In this document: positions 1 to 8,225 of the stretch, piece by piece
Numbering within the stretch: the first letter of the stretch is position 1
Layout: every line of letters starts with the position of its first letter
DNA from: Prochlorothrix sp035285005
GTDB lineage: Bacteria > Cyanobacteriota > Cyanobacteriia > Prochlorotrichales > Prochlorotrichaceae
Direction: 5' to 3'
DNA length: 32,914 nucleotides
NCBI GenBank assembly: GCA_035285005.1
Contig: JAYKIB010000116.1
Coordinates: 1-32,914 of the forward strand
Translations under genes and position numbers: made by a program
Notes under the pieces: generated by a model
What the model was told of the DNA's origin: nothing
The model's input: the letters and a program-made list of their open reading frames with translations, nothing else
Database searches by the model: none

Positions 1-27
1 CCCCCCCCACACCCTGAGTTCTGCCCC

Positions 28-66
28 GTAGTTTTGACCTGTAGTTCTGGCCTGTAGTTCTGACCT
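28..66. repeat. Three tandem 13-bp repeats
   Basis: Three consecutive 13-bp units (GTAGTTTTGACCT, then GTAGTTCTGGCCT and GTAGTTCTGACCT) lie upstream of crtP. Units differ by one or two bases. A weaker related unit may precede them at about 16-27. No function is visible. Confidence 0.75.
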
Positions 67-103
67 GGGCCACGCCCCAAAATGTGGATTTTTCGAGGGG
101 CCC
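62..103 (+). repeat. Partial copy (right half) of the 99-bp palindromic element
   Basis: The stretch resembles the right half of the dispersed element, ending TTTTTCGAGGGGCCC where full copies have ATTAATCGAGGTGCCC or ATTTTCCGAGGTGCCC. The hairpin core and left end are absent. It lies about 80 bp upstream of crtP and just before the putative promoter. Confidence 0.55.
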
Positions 104-133
104 TGTTAAATGTTACAGAATGCAACGTATAAT
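104..133 (+). promoter_or_regulatory. Putative sigma70-type promoter of crtP
   Basis: A perfect TATAAT lies at 128-133. A weak -35 candidate, TGTTAA at 104-109, lies 18 bp upstream. The start codon is at 186, giving a leader of about 45 nt. Only the -10 box is convincing. Confidence 0.4.
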
Positions 134-185
134 TATTGGCAACGGATTAACGTTAAGAAAATCTAAAAAGTTACCGTAGAATGTC

Positions 186-1604
186 ATGCGCGTTGCGATC
201 GCCGGAGCCGGTTTAGCAGGTTTATCCTGTGCCAAATATTTAGTCGATGCGGGTCACACCCCCGTGGTTCTAGAACGTCGAGATGTTTTAGGCGGGAAGG
301 TGGCAGCTTGGAAAGACGAGGATGGGGATTGGTACGAAACAGGTCTCCACATCTTTTTTGGGGCCTACCCAAACATGCTTCAACTGTTCAAAGAGTTGGA
401 CATTGAAGACCGGCTGCAATGGAAAGCGCACACCATGATCATGAACCAACCGGATCAGCCCGGTGTGTATTCCCGCTTCGATTTTCCCGATATTCCGGCC
501 CCCTGGAACGGTATTGTTGCGATCCTGCGCAACAACAACATGCTGACCTGGGAAGAAAAGATTAAATTCGGCCTCGGGCTATTACCCGTCATGGTCCAGG
601 GCCAGTCCTACGTCGAAGAAATGGACCAGTATTCCTGGACCCAATGGCTCCAAAAGCATGGCATTCCCGAACGGGTCAACGATGAAATCTTCATCGCCAT
701 GGCCAAATCCCTCAACTTCATTGGTCCCGATGAGATTTCCTCCACGGTCATTCTCACCGCCATGAACCGCTTCCTCCAGGAGCGTTACGGCTCAAAAATG
801 GCCTTTTTGGATGGATCCCCAACGGAACGTCTCTGTCAGCCACTGGTGGACTACATCACCGCCAGAGGGGGCGAAGTGCGCCTCAACGCCCCCATTCGTG
901 AATTTATCCTCGGAGAAGAGGGACAGGTGACGGGCTTCCGGCTGGGGGGTCCCGAGGGACAATCGGACGAAATCCTCACCGCCGATGCCTACGTGTCGGC
1001 GATGCCCGTGGATCCCCTTAAGCTGATGCTGCCGGATCCCTGGAAAGAATTGGACTACTTCAAAAAGCTTGATGGTCTCGTAGGGGTTCCCGTCATTAAC
1101 TTACACCTCTGGTTCGATCGCAAGCTCACGGACATCGATCATCTCCTCTTCTCCCGCTCTGACCTCCTCAGCGTTTACGCTGACATGAGCAACACCTGCC
1201 GGGAATATGAGAACCCCGATCGATCCATGTTGGAGTTCGTCCTTGCCCCGGCGGAGGAGTGGATTGGCCGCTCCGACGAGGATATTGTGGCAGCAACCAT
1301 GGCTGAGCTACAGAACCTTTTCCCCGACCATTTCACCGGAGACAACCAAGCCAAACTGCTCAAATACCACGTTGTCAAAACGCCCCGATCGGTCTACCGT
1401 GCCACCCCCGGTTGCCAAGACTACCGACCCTCCCAGGTCAGTCCCATCCCCAACTTCTTCCTCACCGGGGACTACACCATGCAACGCTACCTCGCCAGCA
1501 TGGAAGGAGCGGTACTTTCTGGTAAGCTGACAGCGCGGGCGATCGCAGAATCGAGCTTGGCCCAGTCTGGGGCTGGCTCCCCTGCGTTGGCAGCTTCAGC
1601 CTAG
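186..1604 (+). CDS. crtP: 15-cis-phytoene desaturase (plant/cyanobacterial type)
   Basis: This FAD enzyme introduces two double bonds into 15-cis-phytoene to give zeta-carotene via phytofluene; in cyanobacteria it works at membranes with plastoquinone as acceptor. The 472-residue product opens with a Rossmann dinucleotide motif (GAGLAGLSCA, then LERRDVLGGK) at residues 7-39 and ends with the flavin-binding FLTGDYTMQ and SMEGAVLSGK region typical of the CrtP/PDS family. Length matches the family. The ATG at 186 places the Rossmann motif right at the N-terminus as expected; no strong Shine-Dalgarno precedes it. Phytoene synthase follows 216 bp downstream on the same strand, the usual cyanobacterial crtP-crtB pairing. 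Identification is very secure. An 8-bp hairpin in the gap may modulate readthrough. Confidence 0.97.
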   Translation: MRVAIAGAGLAGLSCAKYLVDAGHTPVVLERRDVLGGKVAAWKDEDGDWYETGLHIFFGAYPNMLQLFKELDIEDRLQWKAHTMIMNQPDQPGVYSRFDFPDIPAPWNGIVAILRNNNMLTWEEKIKFGLGLLPVMVQGQSYVEEMDQYSWTQWLQKHGIPERVNDEIFIAMAKSLNFIGPDEISSTVILTAMNRFLQERYGSKMAFLDGSPTERLCQPLVDYITARGGEVRLNAPIREFILGEEGQVTGFRLGGPEGQSDEILTADAYVSAMPVDPLKLMLPDPWKELDYFKKLDGLVGVPVINLHLWFDRKLTDIDHLLFSRSDLLSVYADMSNTCREYENPDRSMLEFVLAPAEEWIGRSDEDIVAATMAELQNLFPDHFTGDNQAKLLKYHVVKTPRSVYRATPGCQDYRPSQVSPIPNFFLTGDYTMQRYLASMEGAVLSGKLTARAIAESSLAQSGAGSPALAASA

Positions 1605-1712
1605 GCAAGGTGGCTGTACAAGCCCCTTCACACAGTTTTGATGGGCTTTGCTTAGCCCAGTCCCGGTGTCTGCAACCGCCGGAAATCAGCACGCGATCTT
1701 CGCTGTGTTGCG

Positions 1713-1740
1713 AGCCCGAGCCTAGATGAGGTCTCGGGCT
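1713..1740 (+). other. Hairpin between crtP and crtB
   Basis: AGCCCGAG at 1713-1720 pairs perfectly with CTCGGGCT at 1733-1740 around a 12-nt loop. There is no T tract, so it is a weak terminator candidate; it could be an attenuator or an RNA-stabilising structure in the crtP-crtB transcript. Confidence 0.35.
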
Positions 1741-1820
1741 GGGGAAAGTCTCCTTGGGCTGCGGTTCAGGGGCCTCTCCCCACGGATTACGTTCCCTGCT
1801 AACTCCCTAGTCTGTGCCGA

Positions 1821-2762
1821 ATGCTGCAACTGACAAAGCCATCCACCCCTTGCAGAAGACCGCTAGCCTCTGTGGAGGAAGCCTACGAACTCTGTCGTCG
1901 CATCACTGCGGATTATGCGAAGACATTCTATTTAGGCACCATGTTGATGCCCCCAGAGAAACGCCAAGCGATCTGGGCAATCTATGTGTGGTGTCGCCAT
2001 ACTGACGAACTGGTGGATGGGCCTAAGGCAGCAACCACAACCCTGGATACCCTGGACCAGTGGGAACGCCAGTTAGAGAATATTTTTGCGGGCAATCCCA
2101 CGGAAGATGTGGATGTGGCCCTCGTGGATACTCTGGAGCGTTTTACGCTGGATATTCAGCCCTTTCGAGACATGATTGAAGGTCAGCGGATGGACCTGCA
2201 CCGCAGCCGCTACCAGACCTTTGAAGAACTAGAACTGTACTGCTATCGGGTCGCCGGAACCGTCGGTTTGATGTCCACCTCGGTGATGGGGGTTGAGCTG
2301 CCCAGCCCCCGATCGCCCTGGTATTCACCGGACCTAGAACCCTACATTCCCATCCAGGAAGCCGTTGCCCTGGGGATTGCCAACCAACTGACCAACATCC
2401 TGCGGGATGTGGGAGAGGATGCCCGTCGGCGGGGCCGCATTTACCTGCCCTTGGACGAATTGGCCCAGTTTGACTACAGCGAAGAAGATTTATTTAACGG
2501 TGTTATTGACGATCGCTGGCGGGCCTTTATGAAGTTCCAACTCGATCGAGCTCGCCAGTTCTACCAGGAAGCCGAACGCGGGATTGCTGCCCTCAGTCAT
2601 GATGGACGTTGGCCAGTGTGGGCCTCATTGATGCTCTACAGCCAGATTCTAGATGTAATTGAAGAGAATGACTACGATGTGTTTAACCGACGGGCCTATG
2701 TGCCCAAGTTCCGGAAATTCCTGAGCCTACCGGTGGCATGGACCCGGGCGATCGTCCTTTAA
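1821..2762 (+). CDS. crtB: Phytoene synthase
   Basis: The product condenses two geranylgeranyl diphosphates to 15-cis-phytoene, the first committed step of carotenoid synthesis. The 313-residue protein carries both aspartate-rich motifs of squalene/phytoene synthases that bind Mg-diphosphate: the DELVD motif at about residues 61-65 (CRHTDELVDG) and the second in NQLTNILRDVGEDARRGR at about 189-206, together with the YCYRVAGTVG substrate-pocket segment. The first residues vary in the family, so the ATG at 1821 is plausible but not certain. The gene follows crtP on the same strand, so the two supply and consume phytoene. A complete copy of the dispersed palindromic element begins 14 nt after the stop codon and could act as the 3' hairpin of the transcript. 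Confidence 0.96.
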   Translation: MLQLTKPSTPCRRPLASVEEAYELCRRITADYAKTFYLGTMLMPPEKRQAIWAIYVWCRHTDELVDGPKAATTTLDTLDQWERQLENIFAGNPTEDVDVALVDTLERFTLDIQPFRDMIEGQRMDLHRSRYQTFEELELYCYRVAGTVGLMSTSVMGVELPSPRSPWYSPDLEPYIPIQEAVALGIANQLTNILRDVGEDARRRGRIYLPLDELAQFDYSEEDLFNGVIDDRWRAFMKFQLDRARQFYQEAERGIAALSHDGRWPVWASLMLYSQILDVIEENDYDVFNRRAYVPKFRKFLSLPVAWTRAIVL

Positions 2763-2776
2763 CTCGATCATCTAAA

Positions 2777-2875
2777 GGGCACCCTGATTAATGGGGTTGC
2801 GCGGTGAAGCCGCGCAACCCAACCCTGATTCTGCCGTGGGTACTACGGCAACAATCTGTATGAATCGAGGTACCC
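2777..2875 (+). repeat. 99-bp palindromic element, copy just after crtB
   Basis: It begins GGGCACCCTGATTAAT and ends GAATCGAGGTACCC. The core GGGTTGCGCGG pairs with CCGCGCAACCC through an 11-bp stem around TGAAG. Flanking tetramers are TAAA and TAGG, only half matching. It starts 14 nt after the crtB stop. Confidence 0.85.
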
Positions 2876-3007
2876 TAGGGAAACAGCAGGATAACAACAG
2901 GATAACAACAGGGACACAAGACTGTAGCGGCTAGCGCTGTATCCAGAGACCCGTTAACCCTACGCCCGCTGCTAACCCTCAGATCCTCAAAGCATGCTCC
3001 CCCTCTG

Positions 3008-4462
3008 GTGGTGTCTGACCCTATCCCCACACCGAACTCATCCACACCGACGCTGGCCTATTACAGCTACCTCGATCCCCTCCTGGACGGAGAGCAGGGA
3101 ATCGGGGTCTACACCACTGGCGCGGACGATCGACTGGTGTATCAGGATGTGGCACCCAGTCTGGGGACCAAGGGCCGATCAACGGAGGATACAGCTGAGG
3201 CGCGGCCCCAGTGGCAGCAATTACTCCAGGACTGCAAAGCCCTGGGGATTACCCAGGTACAGGTGGAACGCTGGGAGGATTTGGGTGAAAGTCTAGAAGC
3301 AGTTGCCCAGCGGTTGCAGGACTTGGACGATCGGGGCATTACGTTGCTGACCGCAGACTCCACCCCCGCATCAGCCAGTGCAGGCCCGGATTCCCAAAGC
3401 CCCGAGGCCACAGGCTGGGACCAAACCCAGGCTCAAGCCCAGGCCAAACCCCTCTCCAAAGCTGCCATCCTCCGGGCCTTGCAGGATGTCCAACGCCACC
3501 AACGCAGCCGCAATATTCGGAAGGGCCATGCCCGCAACCGCATTCGGGCCCTGCCCCCGCCCGGTCGTGCCCCCTATGGCTACCGACGCGGCAAAGATCG
3601 CTATATTCTCGATCGCAGTACGGCCCCGATCGTCAAGGAATTTTTCGACCAGTTTATCCTCTACGGCTCCCTGCGGGGGGCGGTACGCCACATCGCCAAG
3701 AAATACAACAAGCGAATTTCGGTCTCCACAGGGCAGCGTTGGCTCCAAAACCCGGTTTATCGGGGAGATTTGGGCTACAAAAACGGAGAAGTGGTCACGG
3801 ATACCCACGGGCCGATTATTTCGCGGGAGGAGGCAGCCCAGGTCGATCGACTCCTGCGACGGAACCGGCAGATGGCACCCCGGACCGCAAGTGCCTCCCG
3901 ATCCCTGGCGGGATTAGTCACCTGTGGGGCCTGCGGGTCAGCCACAACCGTGGTGCGGACCACCCAACGCGGCAAAGAGCGAGAATACCTCTACCTGCGG
4001 CCTCGGGCCTGTCCCCAGGTGCCTAAGTGTAAGGCGGTGGCCTATGAACCCATGCTCCAGAGCATTATCGAGCGGATTTGTGAGGATTTACCCAAGGCAG
4101 TGTCACGGCTCAATTCCCAGGGTCTAACCGAGGCGAAAGTGGGACTAGAAGGAGCGATCGCGGCGAAGGAGCGGATTTTGGCGCAGTTGCCCGAGTTGGA
4201 AGCCCAGGGGATTTTGGATGCGGATACGGCTGCGTTGCGGCGCTATCGGGTGCGGACGGAGTTAGCCACGTTGCGGGGACAGTTAGCCCAGTTACCGCCA
4301 GTTAATCTCCAAGAACTATCCCAAACGGTGGCGATCGCACAATTTTGGCTTGATTTATCGGAATCAGAACGGCGGTTTTTCTTTCGAGAGTTTATCCAGG
4401 GCATTGAGTTGGTACGGGATGATGCGGGACAATGGCAGCCCCAACTTAAGTTTATTTTCTAG
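3008..4462 (+). CDS. Large serine-recombinase-family protein with degenerate catalytic domain
   Basis: The 484-residue protein has the architecture of large serine recombinases (XisF-like), but its catalytic domain looks dead. Residues about 16-120 align with the resolvase fold: RPQWQQLLQDCKALG and the LxDRGITLLTAD strand are recognisable. The YxRxS motif with the nucleophilic serine reads AYYSYLDP, and the DRLxRS motif reads EDLGES (90-95), so the expected arginines are acidic. The recombinase DNA-binding domain (about 155-290, with PPPGRAPYGYRRG and NPVYRGDLGYKNG), a Cys4 zinc ribbon (CGACG...CPQVPKC, about 305-345) and a C-terminal helical region look intact. The start is uncertain: two GTG codons at 3008 and no clear Shine-Dalgarno. 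It may be a DNA-binding regulator or a decayed element gene; no att sites or cargo are visible. Confidence 0.8.
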   Translation: MVSDPIPTPNSSTPTLAYYSYLDPLLDGEQGIGVYTTGADDRLVYQDVAPSLGTKGRSTEDTAEARPQWQQLLQDCKALGITQVQVERWEDLGESLEAVAQRLQDLDDRGITLLTADSTPASASAGPDSQSPEATGWDQTQAQAQAKPLSKAAILRALQDVQRHQRSRNIRKGHARNRIRALPPPGRAPYGYRRGKDRYILDRSTAPIVKEFFDQFILYGSLRGAVRHIAKKYNKRISVSTGQRWLQNPVYRGDLGYKNGEVVTDTHGPIISREEAAQVDRLLRRNRQMAPRTASASRSLAGLVTCGACGSATTVVRTTQRGKEREYLYLRPRACPQVPKCKAVAYEPMLQSIIERICEDLPKAVSRLNSQGLTEAKVGLEGAIAAKERILAQLPELEAQGILDADTAALRRYRVRTELATLRGQLAQLPPVNLQELSQTVAIAQFWLDLSESERRFFFREFIQGIELVRDDAGQWQPQLKFIF

Positions 4463-4546
4463 ACCGCCCCCCCACCCTTGATCGCGGTACTCCACCATCA
4501 ACCAACAGGCCGCAAGTTTCCGAGCCCAAAACATCATTTCCCCCAA

Positions 4547-4645
4547 GGGCACCTCGATTAATTGTGGCGTGCGGCTTCGCCGCACAACCCAACCCTGAGG
4601 CTTACGTGGGTCACTGGGCAAGAGCTTTGATTTTCCGAGGTGCCC
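4547..4645 (+). repeat. 99-bp palindromic element between convergent genes
   Basis: Its ends are GGGCACCTCGATTAAT and TTTTCCGAGGTGCCC, the second being the 'TTTTC' end subtype. The core (GTGGCGTGCGGC / GCCGCACAACCC) pairs imperfectly. Flanking tetramers are CCAA and TCAA (3 of 4 match). With the rest of 4463-4764 it separates the convergent recombinase and Ycf66-like genes, and it may serve as their shared terminator. Confidence 0.85.
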
Positions 4646-4764
4646 TCAAGGATAAATTCAAAGAATAGATTCAGTGGGGCACGAGGGGTTCTGTCAGGGC
4701 CTACGGGACCTAGTCGAAGTTTTCACACATCCTCTCAACCGAGCCGTAGGGACAAGGTTTTGGC

Positions 4765-7700
4765 TCAGTCCGCTGGTGTTTCAGGTGGCTGGGTTGCGGG
4801 AGGCTGGGTTGTGGGAGAAGGGTGGGGGGTGGGGGGTGGAGTCGGCGTGGGGTTCAGGGGCGGCCCAGGCGGCGTCGATCGACGGTTTTCGGGGGGCTGG
4901 GGCGGCTTTGGGTCTGTAGCAGAGGGTTGGACAGGAGTCGGTGGCGGAGCAGGGGCGGATGTCTCGACGGGGGGTGGTCCATCGGAGGGTAGGGGCTCCA
5001 GTTGCGATCGGAGTTGGACCCGAGGCAGGCGGTTACTGGCCTCGGGCGCACGAGACGGGGACGATCGCGATGCATTGTCAAAGGACCGAGCATCCTTCGG
5101 CGGAGCCGGAGGACGGTTTACTGGGGGCTTAGGCACCGATCGCGCAGGTGGAGGCGGAATCGACCCTGGGGGTCCAGTCGAGCGACGGATCCGGGGCGCA
5201 TCCTCAAAAAAAGTGGGCGTTTCATCATCATCCCAATTTTGCCAATCCTCAATCGGCTCCTCCCACTCATCATCCCAATCCCAGGGTTGGGGCTGGCGAG
5301 GCGGCGGATCAGCGGCAGCGGGAGGCAGGGGCCGATCGGCAGGCGGTGAGGTGCGCGACGGGGCCGAATTGGGATCCGCGCTTGATCGACGACGCGGCGG
5401 CTCACTGGGCGTTTCGCCCCGCACGTAGCGTTTGCCTGGGGACTGACCTTGGGCCTGACCTTGGATCTGACCTTGGGCCTGTTCCTGGGGTTTGCGACCC
5501 CGCACCCGATTCACGAATCGTTGAAAAGGATTGGCGGCAGGGGGGACCGGTTCGGGGTTGGCATCGACCCGATCGGGAGCGCGATCGCGAGAAGGGCGAT
5601 CGGAGGCAATGCGATCGGGGAAAGAACGATCAACAGGTCCAGGATTCAGAGGGGCGCGATTCAGAGGGGCACGATCGGGACGCGATCGATCGCCAGAAGC
5701 CCGATCCAGAGGACGACGAGCTCGATCCCGATCGGCTGGGGTGCGAGGCGATCGATCGGCTCGATCCCGATCGCCAGCACCCCGATCGACTGGACCCCGA
5801 TTTTCCGCCTGGGGTGCTGCTCCCGAGGACGCCAGGGGAGCAGACCCAGAAGCAAGCTCAGGGGACGGCGCAGGGGACTGGGGCCGAGGCTGGCGCACAA
5901 ACCGTTTACCCGTAGCACTGGCTCCCACTTGAGGAGATGCGACTGAGGGAGTTGAAACCGGATTCTCAGGACCAACAGGCCGATTCGGTGGGTCGAGTTC
6001 CGACTTAGGCTGGCGCACAAAGCGTTTCCCGCTCGCACCGGGCGCACTGTCTGGAGTAGAGCGGGATGATGCTGGGGAAGAGGCAGGGGTTGCGGATGCT
6101 GAGGCCGGGGCCTCAGCCGTACCGCCTTGCCGTCGGGCCCGTCGCGTTTTGGATTGGCGCACAAAGCGTTTACCCGTAGTGCTTGCACCCACGGCAGATG
6201 CATCGGCGGCGGATGCTCCCGTACTAGCAGCCTCTGGAGGCGACACGGCGGCGGAGATCTCGGTGGGAGCACCGCTGGTGGGGGCACCCCTGGGGGAGTT
6301 TGCAAACCCTGATGCTGGGGGAGCAGCGCCGGTCGCAGCGCCAGTCGCAGCGGAAGACGCAGGGGTCGCCCTGGTCGCAGAAGCATCCGACTGAGCGGCG
6401 GCAGCTTGACGGGCCGATCGACGGGAACGAGACTTGCGCACAAAGCGTTTCCCGGTGGCACTGGGAGCAACGGCATCATCAGCCGCAGATCCCATGGCCT
6501 GAGACGCGGTGACGGGGGATTCGCTAGCTTGGGACTCGGCTTGGGATCCGATCGGTTGAGATTCAGGGACTTGATCTGCCGTCGCTTGAGGTTCAGGGAC
6601 AGGAGACTCAAGTGATGGAGACGCTGATGGAGACGCAGGAACGGGATCTCCATTAGGTTGAGATGCGATGACGGGAGACTCGATCGCCTGAAATGCAGTC
6701 GATTCAGTCGATTCAGTCGATTGAGATGCAGTCCCTTGATCTCCCGTCACTTGAGATGGGGTAACTGAAGATTCACTCGATTGAGACCCGATCGGTTGAG
6801 ATTCAGCAGATTGAGATGCAGGAACGGGAGACTCGATCGCCTGAGATGCGGTGACTGAAAATTCGCTAGATTGAGACGCAGGAACTGGATCTCCAGTCGC
6901 TTGCGATCCAGTCTCTTCAGCTTCACTCCCCCGGAGATCCCTGGGGACAACGGGCGCAGTCCCAGGGTCAGAAGCAGCAACCGGGGCAACCGAGCCTGAA
7001 GTTGCAGGCCCCACAGCTGTGCTATCCGGGGCAGGGACCACAGCAGACTCCGCCGCCCGATCCCAATCGTCATCCCACACCTCATCCCACTCCTCCCCCG
7101 CCGCACTCGTCCTTGCTGCGGACTGAACAGTGCCCACGGTGGGAGCAGCTTGCTGGGCTCCCGCTTGTGCCGCTGGGGGCAACGGCGACACTTCAGATCC
7201 CACCGCTGGCTCGCCTTGACCCGCCGGTTCCAATCCTCCCACCGGCCCGCCTTGACCCGCCTGCTGTGCCCCTTGCTGGGCCCGCTTTTCCGCCAACTGA
7301 GCCAGTCGTTGAGCTTGCTGTTCCTGGCGTTGCTGTGCCTTGTCCCGGCGTTTGCGTTCCTGTTCTGCCTGTTTAGCTGCTTGCTTAGCTGCCTTTTCCT
7401 GCTGTTTCGCCGCTTTTAGCTTTTGTCGTTCTGCCTGGACCACCTGACGCGCTTCCGCCTGAATTTGCTGTTGCACCTGTCGATCGGCCTGCCAGCGTCG
7501 CAACCGTCGCACCAACGGAATCAGAATCTTCTGCTTCTCGGGAACCTCAGCCCAGCGTAACCGCAGCACCTGCGCCCCCAGCCCCAACAGCAGGGCCACG
7601 GATACCATCTGTCCCGCCAGCGCCACGCCCTGAAACTGCCCACCCCCAAACCACAGCACCAGCCCATAGAACAGTGCCAAGCCGCTCCACAGCACATCGC

Positions 7701-7836
7701 CCGATCGACCCATCACCGGCACCAACAGCCCCAGCAAGTACAGCACCCCACTGGCCAGAGCCACCACGAGCGCCAACCCCTGGACAATCAGGGGGGGTAA
7801 GACGTAGGGGGAAAAAAGGGGCCAAAGGTCAGGCAT
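4765..7836 (-). CDS. Ycf66-like membrane protein with very long low-complexity tail
   Basis: The first ~95 of 1023 residues hold three hydrophobic segments (about 15-40, 48-62, 70-88) ending GLGAQVLRLRW. Their order resembles the Ycf66 family of cyanobacteria and plastids, whose function is unknown. A basic/Gln/Lys-rich helix, probably coiled coil, follows (about 105-190, with KAAKQQEKAAKQAAKQAEQE). Next is an acidic WDEVWDDDWD patch, a Ser/Gln/Pro repeat region (about 300-450) and five copies of a (S/T)GKR(F/Y)VR motif near residues 461, 554, 602, 642 and 800. An Asp-Arg-rich segment (about 680-765) is encoded by dense CGATCG repeats. The C-terminus has WDWDDEWEEPIEDW and a Pro-rich end. Typical Ycf66 proteins are only a few hundred residues, so the expansion is unusual. 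The ATG precedes the first membrane segment. The family call is moderate, the reading frame secure. Confidence 0.7.
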   Translation of the reverse strand: MPDLWPLFSPYVLPPLIVQGLALVVALASGVLYLLGLLVPVMGRSGDVLWSGLALFYGLVLWFGGGQFQGVALAGQMVSVALLLGLGAQVLRLRWAEVPEKQKILIPLVRRLRRWQADRQVQQQIQAEARQVVQAERQKLKAAKQQEKAAKQAAKQAEQERKRRDKAQQRQEQQAQRLAQLAEKRAQQGAQQAGQGGPVGGLEPAGQGEPAVGSEVSPLPPAAQAGAQQAAPTVGTVQSAARTSAAGEEWDEVWDDDWDRAAESAVVPAPDSTAVGPATSGSVAPVAASDPGTAPVVPRDLRGSEAEETGSQATGDPVPASQSSEFSVTASQAIESPVPASQSAESQPIGSQSSESSVTPSQVTGDQGTASQSTESTESTAFQAIESPVIASQPNGDPVPASPSASPSLESPVPEPQATADQVPESQPIGSQAESQASESPVTASQAMGSAADDAVAPSATGKRFVRKSRSRRSARQAAAAQSDASATRATPASSAATGAATGAAPPASGFANSPRGAPTSGAPTEISAAVSPPEAASTGASAADASAVGASTTGKRFVRQSKTRRARRQGGTAEAPASASATPASSPASSRSTPDSAPGASGKRFVRQPKSELDPPNRPVGPENPVSTPSVASPQVGASATGKRFVRQPRPQSPAPSPELASGSAPLASSGAAPQAENRGPVDRGAGDRDRADRSPRTPADRDRARRPLDRASGDRSRPDRAPLNRAPLNPGPVDRSFPDRIASDRPSRDRAPDRVDANPEPVPPAANPFQRFVNRVRGRKPQEQAQGQIQGQAQGQSPGKRYVRGETPSEPPRRRSSADPNSAPSRTSPPADRPLPPAAADPPPRQPQPWDWDDEWEEPIEDWQNWDDDETPTFFEDAPRIRRSTGPPGSIPPPPARSVPKPPVNRPPAPPKDARSFDNASRSSPSRAPEASNRLPRVQLRSQLEPLPSDGPPPVETSAPAPPPTPVQPSATDPKPPQPPENRRSTPPGPPLNPTPTPPPTPHPSPTTQPPATQPPETPAD

Positions 7837-8061
7837 GGGAATCGGGGGGGATCGGCAGTGGAAGGATGGGTGAAATCATCGGACTAGGCGGGACCACCAA
7901 GGCACCGAGGCGGCTGCCGTCCAAGCTGCAATGGCAAATTGAGGTCAATCGTTTACGACGCCGCAACGGTAACGGGCACAGCACAGCGCAAGAAGGCCGA
8001 GATGGTCAATCGCAGCACAACCCTGCCTCGATGGTGAATCACAACGATGAATCGAGACAAT

Positions 8062-8098
8062 ACCGCAACGGCGAACCGCAACGAGGTGAACCGCAACG
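8062..8098. repeat. Three copies of ACCGCAACG
   Basis: The 9-mer ACCGCAACG occurs at 8062-8070, 8075-8083 and 8090-8098, with offsets of 13 and 15 bp. It is a short imperfect tandem array in the gap upstream of the Ycf66-like gene. Confidence 0.7.
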
Positions 8099-8108
8099 AT
8101 CATAGTAT

Positions 8109-8164
8109 CCCGATCGCACGGAATCCCGATCGAATGCAAGCCCGATCGCACGGAATCCCGATCG
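8109..8164. repeat. 24-bp direct repeat containing CGATCG
   Basis: A perfect 24-bp direct repeat lies at 8109-8132 and 8141-8164. Each copy contains two CCCGATCG octamers. A shorter related octamer pattern recurs in the Asp-Arg segment of the neighbouring Ycf66-like gene. Confidence 0.85.
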
Positions 8165-8225
8165 TCACCCGCCCAACCCCAGAGCAATCGCCCCATCGTC
8201 CGGGCAACCCCATGGGATCCCCGTC

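Larger units (their letters stand above)
7837..8225. other. Gene-free stretch with short GC-rich repeats
   Basis: This gap between the ribE stop and the Ycf66-like start (both minus strand) holds two small repeat clusters at 8062-8098 and 8109-8164. Open frames here lack any protein-like composition. It should hold the promoter of the Ycf66-like gene; I see no clear one. Confidence 0.6.

Noticed and set aside
4640..5428. Plus-strand 262-codon Gly-rich open frame
   Set aside because: It is the complement of the Pro/Ser/Arg-rich end of the Ycf66-like gene; high GC and low complexity keep several frames open.
5661..6653. Minus-strand 330-codon Leu/Pro/Arg-rich open frame
   Set aside because: It is an out-of-frame shadow of the same low-complexity gene, with no domain.
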